From the NCBI RefSeq assembly GCF_036518555.1, contig NZ_DATDMY010000311.1, positions 1 to 9,618 on the forward strand: a stretch of DNA of 9,618 bases, in the 5' to 3' direction. Under the pieces are notes generated by a model. It was not told where the DNA came from. It searched no databases and saw only the letters and a program-made list of their open reading frames with translations. Below are positions 1 to 5,939 of the stretch, one piece after another. Each line of letters opens with the position of its first letter. The first letter of the stretch is position 1. The position numbers were made by a program, and so were the translations under genes. Source of the stretch: Dokdonella_A sp036518555 (lineage in GTDB: Bacteria > Pseudomonadota > Gammaproteobacteria > Xanthomonadales > Rhodanobacteraceae).

Positions 1-809
1 CGAACGCGTACTACCGCACCGACAAGTTCCAGGACGCCGTCGACACGATGAAGAAAGCCGTGTCGATGACCGACAAGCCGAACGACAGCTGGACGCAGAT
101 CCTGATGGCGAGCTACTTCGAGCTCAATCAGTACGATCAGGCCGCCGCGGTCGTGCAGCAGCAGATGCAGAAGGATCCCACCAACAAGAAGCTGCTCAAC
201 CAGCTCGCGACGATCTACATCCAGGCCGACAAGCCGCAGCAGGCGCTCGACCTGATGGCCAAGGCGAAGAGCCAGGGCCTCATCACGACCGCCGACGACT
301 ACATGCAGCTCGCCAAGCTCCAGGCGGCCGCCGACAAGTACAAGGATGCCTCGGCAACGCTCGAGGAAGGCCTGACCAAGGGTGCGCTGAAGCCGTCGTT
401 CGAGGTCTACAAGCTCCAGGGCGACGTCTGCACGCAGGGCGAGGACGACAAGTGCGCGATCGATGCGTACACGAAGGCGTCTCCGCAGGCGAAAGACGGC
501 AACATCGATTACCAGCTCGGCTATCTCTTGTTCTATTCGGATCGTTCGAAGGACGCATCCGAAGCGCTGTCGCGCGCGATCCAGAAGGGCGGCCTGCGCC
601 AGGAAGGCGAGGCGTACCTGCTGCGCGGCGATGCCGAGAACGATCTCAACCAGGCCGCGGCTGCGACGGCGGACTGGCAGAAAGCGTCTGGCTACCCGAG
701 CACGAAGACGATGGCCGAGCAGCGCCTCAAGGCAGCGAAGGGCGGTGTGAAGATCAAGCGTGCGGAAAAGGCGAAGCCGACGAAAGCCAAGGCGAAACCC
801 CAAGGCTGA
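1..809 (+). CDS. TPR-repeat protein, 5' end missing
   Basis: The reading frame is open from base 3 and has no stop before the window edge, so the gene starts upstream; the Met at 48 is internal, because in-frame codons before it continue a TPR helix (NAYYRTDKFQDAVDTM). About 269 residues are visible. They consist of successive 34-residue helix-turn-helix TPR units with the usual small residues and aromatics (for example ASYFELNQYDQAAAVV and YQLGYLLFYSDRSKDASEAL), ending in a basic Lys/Ala/Pro tail. Two cysteines (codons at 429 and 453, spacing CX7C) sit in one turn and could form a disulfide if the protein is exported. TPR proteins are protein-protein scaffolds. The gene lies 170 bases upstream of tonB on the same strand, so a link to the TonB machinery is plausible but is inference. 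The N-terminus, and hence any signal peptide, is outside the window. Confidence 0.85.
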   Translation, partial: NAYYRTDKFQDAVDTMKKAVSMTDKPNDSWTQILMASYFELNQYDQAAAVVQQQMQKDPTNKKLLNQLATIYIQADKPQQALDLMAKAKSQGLITTADDYMQLAKLQAAADKYKDASATLEEGLTKGALKPSFEVYKLQGDVCTQGEDDKCAIDAYTKASPQAKDGNIDYQLGYLLFYSDRSKDASEALSRAIQKGGLRQEGEAYLLRGDAENDLNQAAAATADWQKASGYPSTKTMAEQRLKAAKGGVKIKRAEKAKPTKAKAKPQG

Positions 810-897
810 GCCGGCTGCGTTACGAATGGCAACGCTTCGGGGTTCGTTCTCCTGAAGACTTGTACGATGGGGCTGTGCTGTTGTACCGTGCGCGGCC

Positions 898-928
898 CTC
901 CGGCGTCCGCCGGAGTTCCGACTCCGGC
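898..928 (+). repeat. Three-arm alternative hairpin ahead of tonB
   Basis: Three short arms can form two mutually exclusive hairpins. Arm 1 (898-904, CTCCGGC) pairs perfectly with arm 2 (909-915, GCCGGAG) across a GTCC loop. Arm 2 extended to 909-916 pairs perfectly over 8 bases with arm 3 (921-928) across a TCCG loop. Arms 1 and 3 share the same 7-base sequence. There is no T-run after either hairpin, so neither is a standard intrinsic terminator. It lies 89 bases after the TPR stop and 51 bases before the tonB start. It could be a transcript-end structure, an attenuator-like switch, or a chance product of high GC. Confidence 0.5.
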
Positions 929-979
929 TCGCCAACGCGGTTACGCCGCTGAAACGGACTCAATTCCTGGTCAACGTTG

Positions 980-1639
980 ATGGCTGATACCTACCAATCC
1001 GGCGGTGATACGTTTAGTTGGCGACGCGTCACGGCGTTTGCAAGTGCATTCGCTTTGCATGCCTTCGCGTTCGCGATGATGATGGCGCCGGTTGCCCCGC
1101 CGCCGCCGAAGGACAAGTCCATCGACAAGAAGGTGATGGTCGAGTTCATCGAGCCGCCGCCGCCACCCCCGCCGCCGCCGCCGCCGCCGCCGGAGCCGCC
1201 GAAGAAGCCGCCGCCGAAGATCATCGAAAAGGTGCAGCCGCCGCCGAAGGCGCCGCCGCCGCCGCCGGCTCCGCCGATCGTGACGGAGGAAGCGACGCCG
1301 ATGTCGACGCCTGCGCCGCCGCCGGCTCCGCCTGCACCGCCGCCGCCGCCGGAAGATATCGCACCGAGCGAGAACATCAGCTACCGTAAGATGCGTCCGC
1401 CGCGCTACCCGCCGCAGGCCGCACGCCAGCATCAGCAAGGCAAGGTGCTGCTGAAGGTGCTCGTCGGTGTCGATGGCTCGCCACAGGAAGTGACGGTAGA
1501 AAAGTCCAGCGGCTCGCGCCTCCTGGACCAGGCAGCGATCGAAGCCGTGAAGACCTGGAAGTTCAATCCAGGCTCAAAGGGTGGTAGACCCAGCTCCGGG
1601 TATGCCTTGGTTCCCATCGAATTCAATTTGACCGAGTAA
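980..1639 (+). CDS. tonB: Energy transducer TonB
   Basis: The 219-residue protein has the classical TonB layout. A short basic cytoplasmic N-terminus is followed by one membrane anchor at about residues 17-38, with His27 in the helix as in the anchor of characterised TonBs. A long Pro-rich periplasmic spacer runs over about 39-130, including 13 consecutive prolines at 59-71 and Pro-Lys/Pro-Glu segments. The C-terminal TonB domain covers about 138-219 (PPRYPPQAAR, GKVLLKVLVGVDG, AAIEAVKTWKFNP). TonB couples the inner-membrane proton gradient, harvested by ExbB/ExbD, to outer-membrane receptors for siderophores, haem, cobalamin or glycans. I chose the ATG at 980; a TTG directly before it (977) is possible, and no clear Shine-Dalgarno sequence is visible for either. 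exbB follows after 9 bases. No convincing Fur box was seen upstream. Confidence 0.93.
   Translation: MADTYQSGGDTFSWRRVTAFASAFALHAFAFAMMMAPVAPPPPKDKSIDKKVMVEFIEPPPPPPPPPPPPPEPPKKPPPKIIEKVQPPPKAPPPPPAPPIVTEEATPMSTPAPPPAPPAPPPPPEDIAPSENISYRKMRPPRYPPQAARQHQQGKVLLKVLVGVDGSPQEVTVEKSSGSRLLDQAAIEAVKTWKFNPGSKGGRPSSGYALVPIEFNLTE
1154..1192 (+). repeat. CCG codon run encoding polyproline in tonB
   Basis: Thirteen consecutive proline codons, of which the last eight (1169-1192) are a perfect (CCG)8 array preceded by CCG CCG CCG CCA CCC. The trinucleotide unit keeps the frame, so slippage would change only the length of the TonB spacer. A run this long would be expected to stall ribosomes and to depend on elongation factor P, from general knowledge of polyproline translation. 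Confidence 0.9.
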
Positions 1640-1648
1640 GGTAACGCC

Positions 1649-2446
1649 ATGCAGCAAGATGCCTCTCAGACCCCCGCAGCGGCTCAGCCTGCTGTCGTTC
1701 CCGCTCCCGGTGGCGGCAGCAATGCCGCGGCCATGAGCCAGATGGGCTTCCACGACCTGATCCAGAACTTCGACGTGCTCGGCTGGATCGTGTTCGTCAC
1801 GCTCTGCGTGATGTCGATCTCGTCGATCTACTTCGTGGTCGCCAACTTCCTGCGTAACGGCATGATCCGTGCGCGCATGGAGAAGGTCATCAGCACGTTC
1901 TGGGACACGCCGTCCGCGCAGGATGCGGTGCGCTTCCTCGAGGAGCAGCCGAAGGGCGAGCCGTTCTCGAAGATCGCGCTCGACGCCGCGCAGGCCGCCG
2001 CGCACCACCAGCGCAACGAAGGCAGCCGCCTCGTCGAGGCGCTGAACCGTTCCGAGTTCATCGACCGCTCGCTGCGCCAGGCCGTTGCCCGCGAAAGCCT
2101 GCGCCTCGAAGGCGGCATGACGGTGCTCGCCACGGTCGGTTCGTCGGCGCCGTTCGTCGGCCTGCTCGGCACCGTGTGGGGCATCTACCACGCCCTGATC
2201 AAGATCGCCGCGTCGGGCAACGCCTCGATGGAAGCGGTCGCCGGCCCGGTCGGTGAAGCGCTCATCATGACCGCGTTCGGTCTGTTCGTCGCGATCCCGG
2301 CGGTGCTCGCGTACAACTTCTTCGTGCGCCAGAACCGCGTGATCTACGCGCGCTTCGACGAGTTCGCGCACGACCTGCACGATTTCTTTGCGACCGGTTC
2401 GCGCGTCGACGGTGGCGCTGCTCCGGTTGCCGTCGCGAGGAAGTAA
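1649..2446 (+). CDS. exbB: TonB-system motor protein ExbB (MotA/TolQ/ExbB family)
   Basis: The 265-residue protein matches the ExbB/TolQ family in length and topology. A non-conserved Ala/Pro-rich N-terminus (1-40) precedes transmembrane helix 1 at about 43-67. A cytoplasmic loop (about 68-155) contains the helix NRSEFIDRSLRQAVARE. TM2 is at about 157-181 (GSSAPFVGLLGTVWGIY) and TM3 at about 202-224 (GEALIMTAFGLFVAIPAVLAY). Glu203 in GEALIMTA corresponds to the functionally important intramembrane Glu of E. coli ExbB, and Thr175 and Thr208 line the pore helices. ExbB forms a pentamer around an ExbD dimer and conducts the proton flow that powers TonB. An AAGG ribosome site at 1638-1641 overlaps the tonB stop, and the ATG follows 7 bases later. 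Only 3 bases separate its stop from exbD, consistent with co-translation of the complex. Confidence 0.94.
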   Translation: MQQDASQTPAAAQPAVVPAPGGGSNAAAMSQMGFHDLIQNFDVLGWIVFVTLCVMSISSIYFVVANFLRNGMIRARMEKVISTFWDTPSAQDAVRFLEEQPKGEPFSKIALDAAQAAAHHQRNEGSRLVEALNRSEFIDRSLRQAVARESLRLEGGMTVLATVGSSAPFVGLLGTVWGIYHALIKIAASGNASMEAVAGPVGEALIMTAFGLFVAIPAVLAYNFFVRQNRVIYARFDEFAHDLHDFFATGSRVDGGAAPVAVARK

Positions 2447-2449
2447 GCC

Positions 2450-2869
2450 ATGGCAATGACCACGGGTGGTTCGGGCGGCGGCCCGATGGCGGAAATCAAC
2501 GTCACGCCGCTCGTCGACGTGATGCTGGTGCTGCTGATCATCTTCATGATCACGGCGCCGCTGATGTCGCACAAGATCCGGATCGACCTGCCGCAGGCCA
2601 ATCCGAACGTGCAGCAGGAGAATCCGCCGGAGCCGATCGACCTTGCCATCAAGGAAAACGGCGACCTGTTCTGGAACGACGAACCGGTCACCGATGCGAT
2701 CCTGCAGGCCCAGTTGCGCGTCGCTGCGCAGAAGAGCCCGCAGCCCGAGCTGCAGATCCGCGCCGACAAGCCGACGCAGTGGCAGAAGATCGCCACCGTG
2801 ATGGCCGAGGCGAAGGCGGCCGGCATGGTCAAGCTCGGCTTCATGACGACCGGCGGCAACGACCAGTAA
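2450..2869 (+). CDS. exbD: TonB-system motor protein ExbD (first paralogue)
   Basis: The 139-residue ExbD/TolR-family protein has a Gly-rich cytoplasmic start and the signature AEINVTPLVDVMLVLLIIFM. It contains one membrane helix at about 21-40, with Asp23 at the position of the essential proton-carrying Asp of E. coli ExbD (Asp25). A periplasmic domain of about 100 residues follows, with the family pattern LQIRADKPTQWQKIATVMAEAKAAG. It forms the rotor-like dimer inside the ExbB pentamer. The start is 3 bases after the exbB stop, so it probably relies on translational coupling. The gene ends 29 bases before an intrinsic terminator, making it the last member of the tonB-exbB-exbD transcript. 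Confidence 0.93.
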   Translation: MAMTTGGSGGGPMAEINVTPLVDVMLVLLIIFMITAPLMSHKIRIDLPQANPNVQQENPPEPIDLAIKENGDLFWNDEPVTDAILQAQLRVAAQKSPQPELQIRADKPTQWQKIATVMAEAKAAGMVKLGFMTTGGNDQ

Positions 2870-2898
2870 TCCGGGCGGCCAGCACGAGAAGCATGGAA

Positions 2899-2932
2899 CG
2901 GCGCCGCGGCAACGCGGCGCCGTTTTGTTTTT
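2899..2932 (+). terminator. Rho-independent terminator after exbD
   Basis: A perfect 10-base-pair GC stem (CGGCGCCGCG at 2899-2908 with its complement at 2913-2922) closes on a GCAA tetraloop of the stable GNRA type. It is followed at once by TTTTGTTTTT (2923-2932). Two A bases before the stem can extend it by pairing with the first Ts. This is the clearest terminator in the window and separates exbD from the second exbD. Confidence 0.95.
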
Positions 2933-2949
2933 GCGATCGTCCCGATCGC
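2933..2949. repeat. Inverted repeat after the exbD terminator
   Basis: A perfect 7-base inverted repeat (GCGATCG, spacer TCC, CGATCGC) begins on the base after the terminator T-run. It is a short dyad of operator-like size, but GCGATCG is common in GC-rich genomes of this kind. It falls in the 286-base stretch between the two exbD genes, which shows no convincing coding sequence on either strand. Confidence 0.4.
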
Positions 2950-3092
2950 GGCTTGGGCCAACGATGCGACGCACGCGAAGCGTCTCGGGTCGCCGGGTCC
3001 TGAGCGGCCATCCATGGGCGCACTTCTCACGAACAGCGCGCTTCGCTCTTGCGTCGACATCGTCATCGGTGGCATGGAGGGCGCGATGCGGA

Positions 3093-3120
3093 TTGCGTGA
3101 CCGTGATCGGCAGGTATAGG
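3093..3120 (+). promoter_or_regulatory. Candidate sigma-70-like promoter for the second exbD
   Basis: TTGCGT at 3093-3098 and TATAGG at 3115-3120 are separated by 16 bases. Transcription would begin near 3127, leaving a leader of about 29 bases that contains the AAGGAG ribosome site. Matches to consensus are moderate (3 of 6 and 4 of 6). The strong terminator upstream makes a separate promoter likely; the exact position is tentative. Confidence 0.35.
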
Positions 3121-3143
3121 CTCGGGTCGCGCGACCACAGCCG

Positions 3144-3149
3144 AAGGAG
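3144..3149 (+). promoter_or_regulatory. Ribosome binding site of the second exbD
   Basis: AAGGAG lies 6 bases before the ATG at 3156. It is the strongest Shine-Dalgarno sequence in the tonB cluster and fixes this start. It also contrasts with the first exbD, which has none and leans on coupling. Confidence 0.8.
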
Positions 3150-3155
3150 ACGACG

Positions 3156-3563
3156 ATGACGACCGACGCGTTTCGTTCCCACGCAGCTGCGACCCAGGCC
3201 GAGATCAACGTCACGCCGCTCATCGACGTGCTGCTCGCCCTCGTCGTGATCCTCATGGTCACCGCGCCACTCGCGATCAAGCGCCTGCCGCTGCCGCTCG
3301 GCAGCAGTCCGATCGATCTGCCGACGCCGCGTACGCTCGGCCTGTCCGTACTGTCGACCGGCGAGCTCTACCTCGAAGGGCATGCGGTAAGCCGTGCCGA
3401 GCTGGCTTCGGCGCTCGCGATCGAAGCGCAGATGCCGAAGCCTCCCGTGCTCGAGGTCCGTTCGGATGCTGACACGTCGTACGCGAACGTCGTCGACGCG
3501 ATCGCCGTCGCGCGCAACAGCGGCATCGAAGGTATCCGGATCGAAGGTGCGCGTGCGAAATAG
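3156..3563 (+). CDS. exbD2: Second ExbD-family biopolymer transporter (ExbD2-like)
   Basis: This 135-residue ExbD/TolR protein carries QAEINVTPLIDVLLALVVIL and one membrane helix at about 22-40, with Asp24 at the proton-carrier position. Its periplasmic domain ends with LEVRSDADTSYANVVDAIAVARNSG, so all family landmarks are intact. It is clearly diverged from the first ExbD in the segment after the helix (KRLPLPLGSSPIDLPTPRT). In Xanthomonas campestris a tonB-exbB-exbD1-exbD2 cluster is known, in which exbD2 is dispensable for iron uptake but matters for other TonB-linked traits; the symbol is given by that analogy. Here it is cut off from exbD by a terminator and has its own ribosome site, so its level can be set independently. 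No second ExbB is present, so it presumably shares the ExbB encoded at 1649-2446. Confidence 0.88.
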   Translation: MTTDAFRSHAAATQAEINVTPLIDVLLALVVILMVTAPLAIKRLPLPLGSSPIDLPTPRTLGLSVLSTGELYLEGHAVSRAELASALAIEAQMPKPPVLEVRSDADTSYANVVDAIAVARNSGIEGIRIEGARAK

Positions 3564-3565
3564 GT

Positions 3566-3611
3566 CGTGATCTACGCGCCGGCCGCTGCGAGGCGGCCGC
3601 GCGCGATCACG
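3566..3611. terminator. Long imperfect hairpin between convergent exbD2 and pdxJ
   Basis: Outer arms CGTGATC (3566-3572) and GATCACG (3605-3611) are perfectly complementary and enclose an inner perfect 7-base stem (CGGCCGC at 3580-3586 with GCGGCCG at 3593-3599, loop TGCGAG). Short GCGC segments between them can also pair. It fills the whole convergent gap and includes the pdxJ stop codon. There is no T-run on either side, so any termination role in both directions would be through structure or Rho. Confidence 0.5.
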
Positions 3612-4392
3612 TTGCGCCTTGCTCGATCGCGAGGATCGCGAGATAGGCGCGCACCGTCGGTGCGAGCCCTGCATACAGCGCGTCGCCGATCAGCGCATGG
3701 CCGATCGAGACCTCGGCGAGGAACGGTATCGCGCGCTTGAGTGCGCCGAGGTTGAGCTGGTTGAGGTCGTGTCCCGCATTCACGCCGAGGCCGCAGGCAC
3801 GCGCGGCTTCCGCCGTGCGCACGCAGGCCTCGAGTTCGCGCGCGTAGTCCCCGCTTGCGTAGGCTCGCGCATAGGGTTCAGTGTAGATCTCGATGCGGTC
3901 GGCGCCGGCGGCGGCGGCGCGTTCGAGGTCGGCTGCGCTCGTGCCCGCGTCGACGAACAGGCTGACCCGGCAACCGAGCGCCTTGATCTCGGCGACGAGC
4001 GGAGCCAGGCGTACGGCCTCGGCGGCGAGATCGAATCCGTGATCCGAGGTGATCTGCGCATCGCCGTCGGGCACGAGCGTCGCCTGCGCAGGGCGCGCGC
4101 GACGCACGAGTTCGACGAAACCGGGGTAGCCGCCGCGCGGCGGCGCGAACGGATTACCTTCGAGGTTGTACTCGACGACGCGCCCGCGCGCGTTCCACGC
4201 TGCGACTTCCGCACCGATACGCGCGACATCGTCGACGCGGATGTGGCGCTGGTCCGGGCGCGGATGCACGGTGACGCCGTGCGCGCCGGCTTCGATCGCG
4301 ACGCGCGACGCGAGCACCGGATCGGGCTCGGCATGTCCGCGCGCATTGCGCAGGACGGCGACCTTGTTGACGTTGACGCTGAGCGCGGTCAT
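3607..4392 (-). CDS. pdxJ: Pyridoxine 5'-phosphate synthase PdxJ
   Basis: PdxJ condenses 1-deoxy-D-xylulose 5-phosphate with 3-amino-2-oxopropyl phosphate to give pyridoxine 5'-phosphate, the last ring-forming step of the DXP-dependent vitamin B6 pathway, in the cytoplasm. The 261-residue protein shows the TIM-barrel landmarks: LSVNVNKVAVLRNARG (4-19), TVHPRPDQRHI (41-51), catalytic Glu78 in YNLEGNPF, VSLFVDAG (143-150), His208 in VNAGHDLNQ, and the phosphate-binding IGHALIGDAL (230-239). The VNVNK and RPDQRHI forms are those of the subgroup found in Xanthomonads and Bacteroidetes, unlike the E. coli form (NIDH, REDRRHI). I chose the ATG at 4392 because it matches the family N-terminus; longer in-frame extensions are Arg-rich and unlike PdxJ. 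It lies 55 bases downstream of the PDZ gene and is probably the last gene of that unit. Confidence 0.95.
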   Translation of the reverse strand: MTALSVNVNKVAVLRNARGHAEPDPVLASRVAIEAGAHGVTVHPRPDQRHIRVDDVARIGAEVAAWNARGRVVEYNLEGNPFAPPRGGYPGFVELVRRARPAQATLVPDGDAQITSDHGFDLAAEAVRLAPLVAEIKALGCRVSLFVDAGTSAADLERAAAAGADRIEIYTEPYARAYASGDYARELEACVRTAEAARACGLGVNAGHDLNQLNLGALKRAIPFLAEVSIGHALIGDALYAGLAPTVRAYLAILAIEQGAT

Positions 4393-4412
4393 CCGTTCAT
4401 GATCGCGCAAGC

Positions 4413-4434
4413 GCGCGCGTGTGTCGACGCGCGC
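4413..4434 (-). repeat. GC-rich hairpin between the PDZ gene and pdxJ
   Basis: GCGCGCG (4413-4419) pairs with CGCGCGC (4428-4434) across an 8-base loop. It sits inside a strictly alternating purine-pyrimidine stretch at 4411-4424. It lies in the 55-base gap and has no T-run, so it is not a standard terminator. It could slow or stabilise the transcript ahead of pdxJ, or simply reflect base composition. Confidence 0.35.
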
Positions 4435-4447
4435 CGCGCGAGTAGGT

Positions 4448-5443
4448 TCAGCGGCAGCGTTCGGCCGTCTGCTTCCACGCGACCGGGTCCCAGTACGCAC
4501 CGTCCTTCCATTCGCTGCGCTTGTCCTCGTTGAGGCGAGCGGCGATCAGCACGGTCGTGTCCGGCGGCACGTCGACGTCGAGGGTCTTGTAGCGGTCGTT
4601 GCCGATCGCCGAATTGCGTGCGCGATCGTTGAACGACAGGTAGCGGCTTTCGATCTGCTCGGCGACCTTGATCGCGTGGCGACCCGCGCTCACGCGGTAC
4701 GCGCGCGTGCCGGTCGGCCCTGGCGACACGCCGTCGATGCTGATGATCTTCGCCGCATGCAGATGGTCGCCGCGCGGCGCGACGTCGAAGTCGCTGATCC
4801 GGCCGCAGCTGCCCCCATCCGCGCCCATCGCACCGCCGCCCGCCGTGGCGACGTGCGTGCCGTCACCGATGGAGAGGTGCATCGCAGGGAGGTACACGCT
4901 CGACGGCGTCCCCGCAAGCGTCTGCCGGCGCCCGTCGCGTTGCACGTCGAACGCGAGCCGCGCGCCATCGGGCATCTGGTCCACGGAGTGGCGCAATGTC
5001 GCGGCGGCACCGTCCGTGTTCGCGAGCGCCGTTCCGTTGACCGCGAGCAGCACGTCGCCGCTGCGCAGGCCCATCTTGTCGGCCGCGCCGCCCGGGGTGA
5101 TCGCGAGCACGTGCACGCCGTCGCGATCGTCACGCGCGCTGTCGATCAACAGCCCGAGATTGCTCACGCGCTGCGCCGGCGCGTCGACGTCCAGCCGGAT
5201 CTCGTGCGGCGGCGCCGCGCCGAACGCGCCGCTCTCGACGAGCTCGATCATCACCGCGCGCAGTTCCGCGCGCAGCCGCTGTTCGACCCCGACGCTGGCC
5301 GCCGCATCGCCGTGCAATGCCGCGCCGGCGACGTTCCCGGCAAGCACGGACGCACCGTCCGCGTGCGCCGCGCCCGCCACCAGCGCGAGGGCGAAGGCCG
5401 CCGAACGTGCCATCGGCACCTTGTTGTGGATCTGCCTGCTCAT
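4448..5443 (-). CDS. Exported PDZ-domain protein of unknown function
   Basis: The 331-residue protein starts with a cleavable signal peptide: a basic start to about residue 13, a hydrophobic core (SAAFALALVAG), then AHA before DG at 28-30, so it is probably periplasmic. A PDZ domain covers about 97-175, with the carboxylate-loop region LGLLI and the typical VHVLAITPGGAADKMGLRSG plus GDVLLAVNGTAL. A Gly-rich linker at 201-213 leads to a C-terminal region (about 225-331) with a beta-sandwich look (AYRVSAGRHAIKVAEQI, YKTLDVDVPPDTTVLIAARLN) that resembles PEGA-type domains, and it ends in WKQTAERCR. No protease domain accompanies the PDZ. ATG 5443 is preferred to ATG 5449 because GAGG lies 7 bases before it but only 1 base before the other. 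It starts 22 bases after the anti-sigma gene, so a role in sensing or delivering a periplasmic signal is a reasonable inference. Confidence 0.8.
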   Translation of the reverse strand: MSRQIHNKVPMARSAAFALALVAGAAHADGASVLAGNVAGAALHGDAAASVGVEQRLRAELRAVMIELVESGAFGAAPPHEIRLDVDAPAQRVSNLGLLIDSARDDRDGVHVLAITPGGAADKMGLRSGDVLLAVNGTALANTDGAAATLRHSVDQMPDGARLAFDVQRDGRRQTLAGTPSSVYLPAMHLSIGDGTHVATAGGGAMGADGGSCGRISDFDVAPRGDHLHAAKIISIDGVSPGPTGTRAYRVSAGRHAIKVAEQIESRYLSFNDRARNSAIGNDRYKTLDVDVPPDTTVLIAARLNEDKRSEWKDGAYWDPVAWKQTAERCR

Positions 5444-5465
5444 GTCCATACCTCGGTATCGTGAT

Positions 5466-5939
5466 TCACAATTGCGTGATGCTCGACGCATGCCCATATG
5501 CGCCGTCCTGCACCGCAGCGATGAGTCCGCGCAGTGCCCGGTTGCGCTGCTGCCACAGCGGCGCAAGCTCGTTCGTGGCGGCGCCCCGATCGTAGGCGGC
5601 CTGCAGTTCCGCGTCGATCGCGCGAAGGCGCGTGGAACCCAGTGCCGCCGCCTGCGCGCCCGCGAGCTTGCGCCATTCGCTTTCGAGCGCACGCGACTCG
5701 TCCTGCACCGCCACCGTACCCACCGGCGCGACCGGCGCCACGAAAGGGCGGCTGACGACGAGGAACGCCGCAGCGAACGACGCCGCAAGCGCGCCGCCGA
5801 CGACGACGCGTCGCCAGCGCCGCCGCGCTACCTGCTGCCGATGCGCAGCCGCGATGCGTGGCCACAGCGCCGGATCCGGAACGAACTCCGGCAGGCGGCG
5901 CGGATCGAATCCGCGCGAAATCAGGTCATCACGTCGCAT
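5466..5939 (-). CDS. Putative membrane-anchored anti-sigma factor
   Basis: The 157-residue protein has a short cytoplasmic N-terminus with DPALWPRIAAAH (22-33), which resembles the LWPxI motif common at the start of anti-sigma factors lacking zinc. A basic stretch (RRRWRR) precedes one membrane helix at about 44-64. The C-terminal half (about 80-145) is periplasmic, alpha-helical and rich in Ala, Glu, Gln and Arg (ESEWRKLAGAQAAALG, LAPLWQQRNRALRGL). There is no HxxxCxxC zinc anti-sigma motif and no cysteine at all. The start ATG 5939 is fixed by a perfect AGGAGG six bases upstream. The gene overlaps the end of the sigma gene by 11 bases, the classic arrangement of a sigma and its cognate inhibitor. 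The function comes from context and topology more than from sequence; another membrane regulator is possible. Confidence 0.65.
   Translation of the reverse strand: MRRDDLISRGFDPRRLPEFVPDPALWPRIAAAHRQQVARRRWRRVVVGGALAASFAAAFLVVSRPFVAPVAPVGTVAVQDESRALESEWRKLAGAQAAALGSTRLRAIDAELQAAYDRGAATNELAPLWQQRNRALRGLIAAVQDGAYGHASSITQL

Noticed and set aside
860..886. Two copies of TTGTAC 21 bases apart upstream of tonB, as a promoter or Fur-type site
   Set aside because: Neither copy pairs with a credible partner hexamer at normal spacing, and no GATAATGATTATC-like sequence is present.
971..1438. Arg-rich and Gly-rich minus-strand frames opposite tonB
   Set aside because: They are the reverse readings of the CCG proline tract; the runs of Arg and Gly are artefacts of the repeat.
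2925..3119. A possible small gene in the gap between the two exbD genes
   Set aside because: It would start with TTG within the terminator T-run, has no ribosome site, and its translation is Arg/Ser-rich without features.
1574..3280. A 568-codon open frame on the minus strand antisense to exbB and exbD
   Set aside because: The translation is Arg/Asp/His-rich with no domain pattern, and the plus strand carries unmistakable ExbB and ExbD. It is a typical high-GC shadow frame.
3619..4533. A 304-codon plus-strand frame opposite pdxJ
   Set aside because: PdxJ is certain on the minus strand, and this frame shows no recognisable motif or ribosome site.
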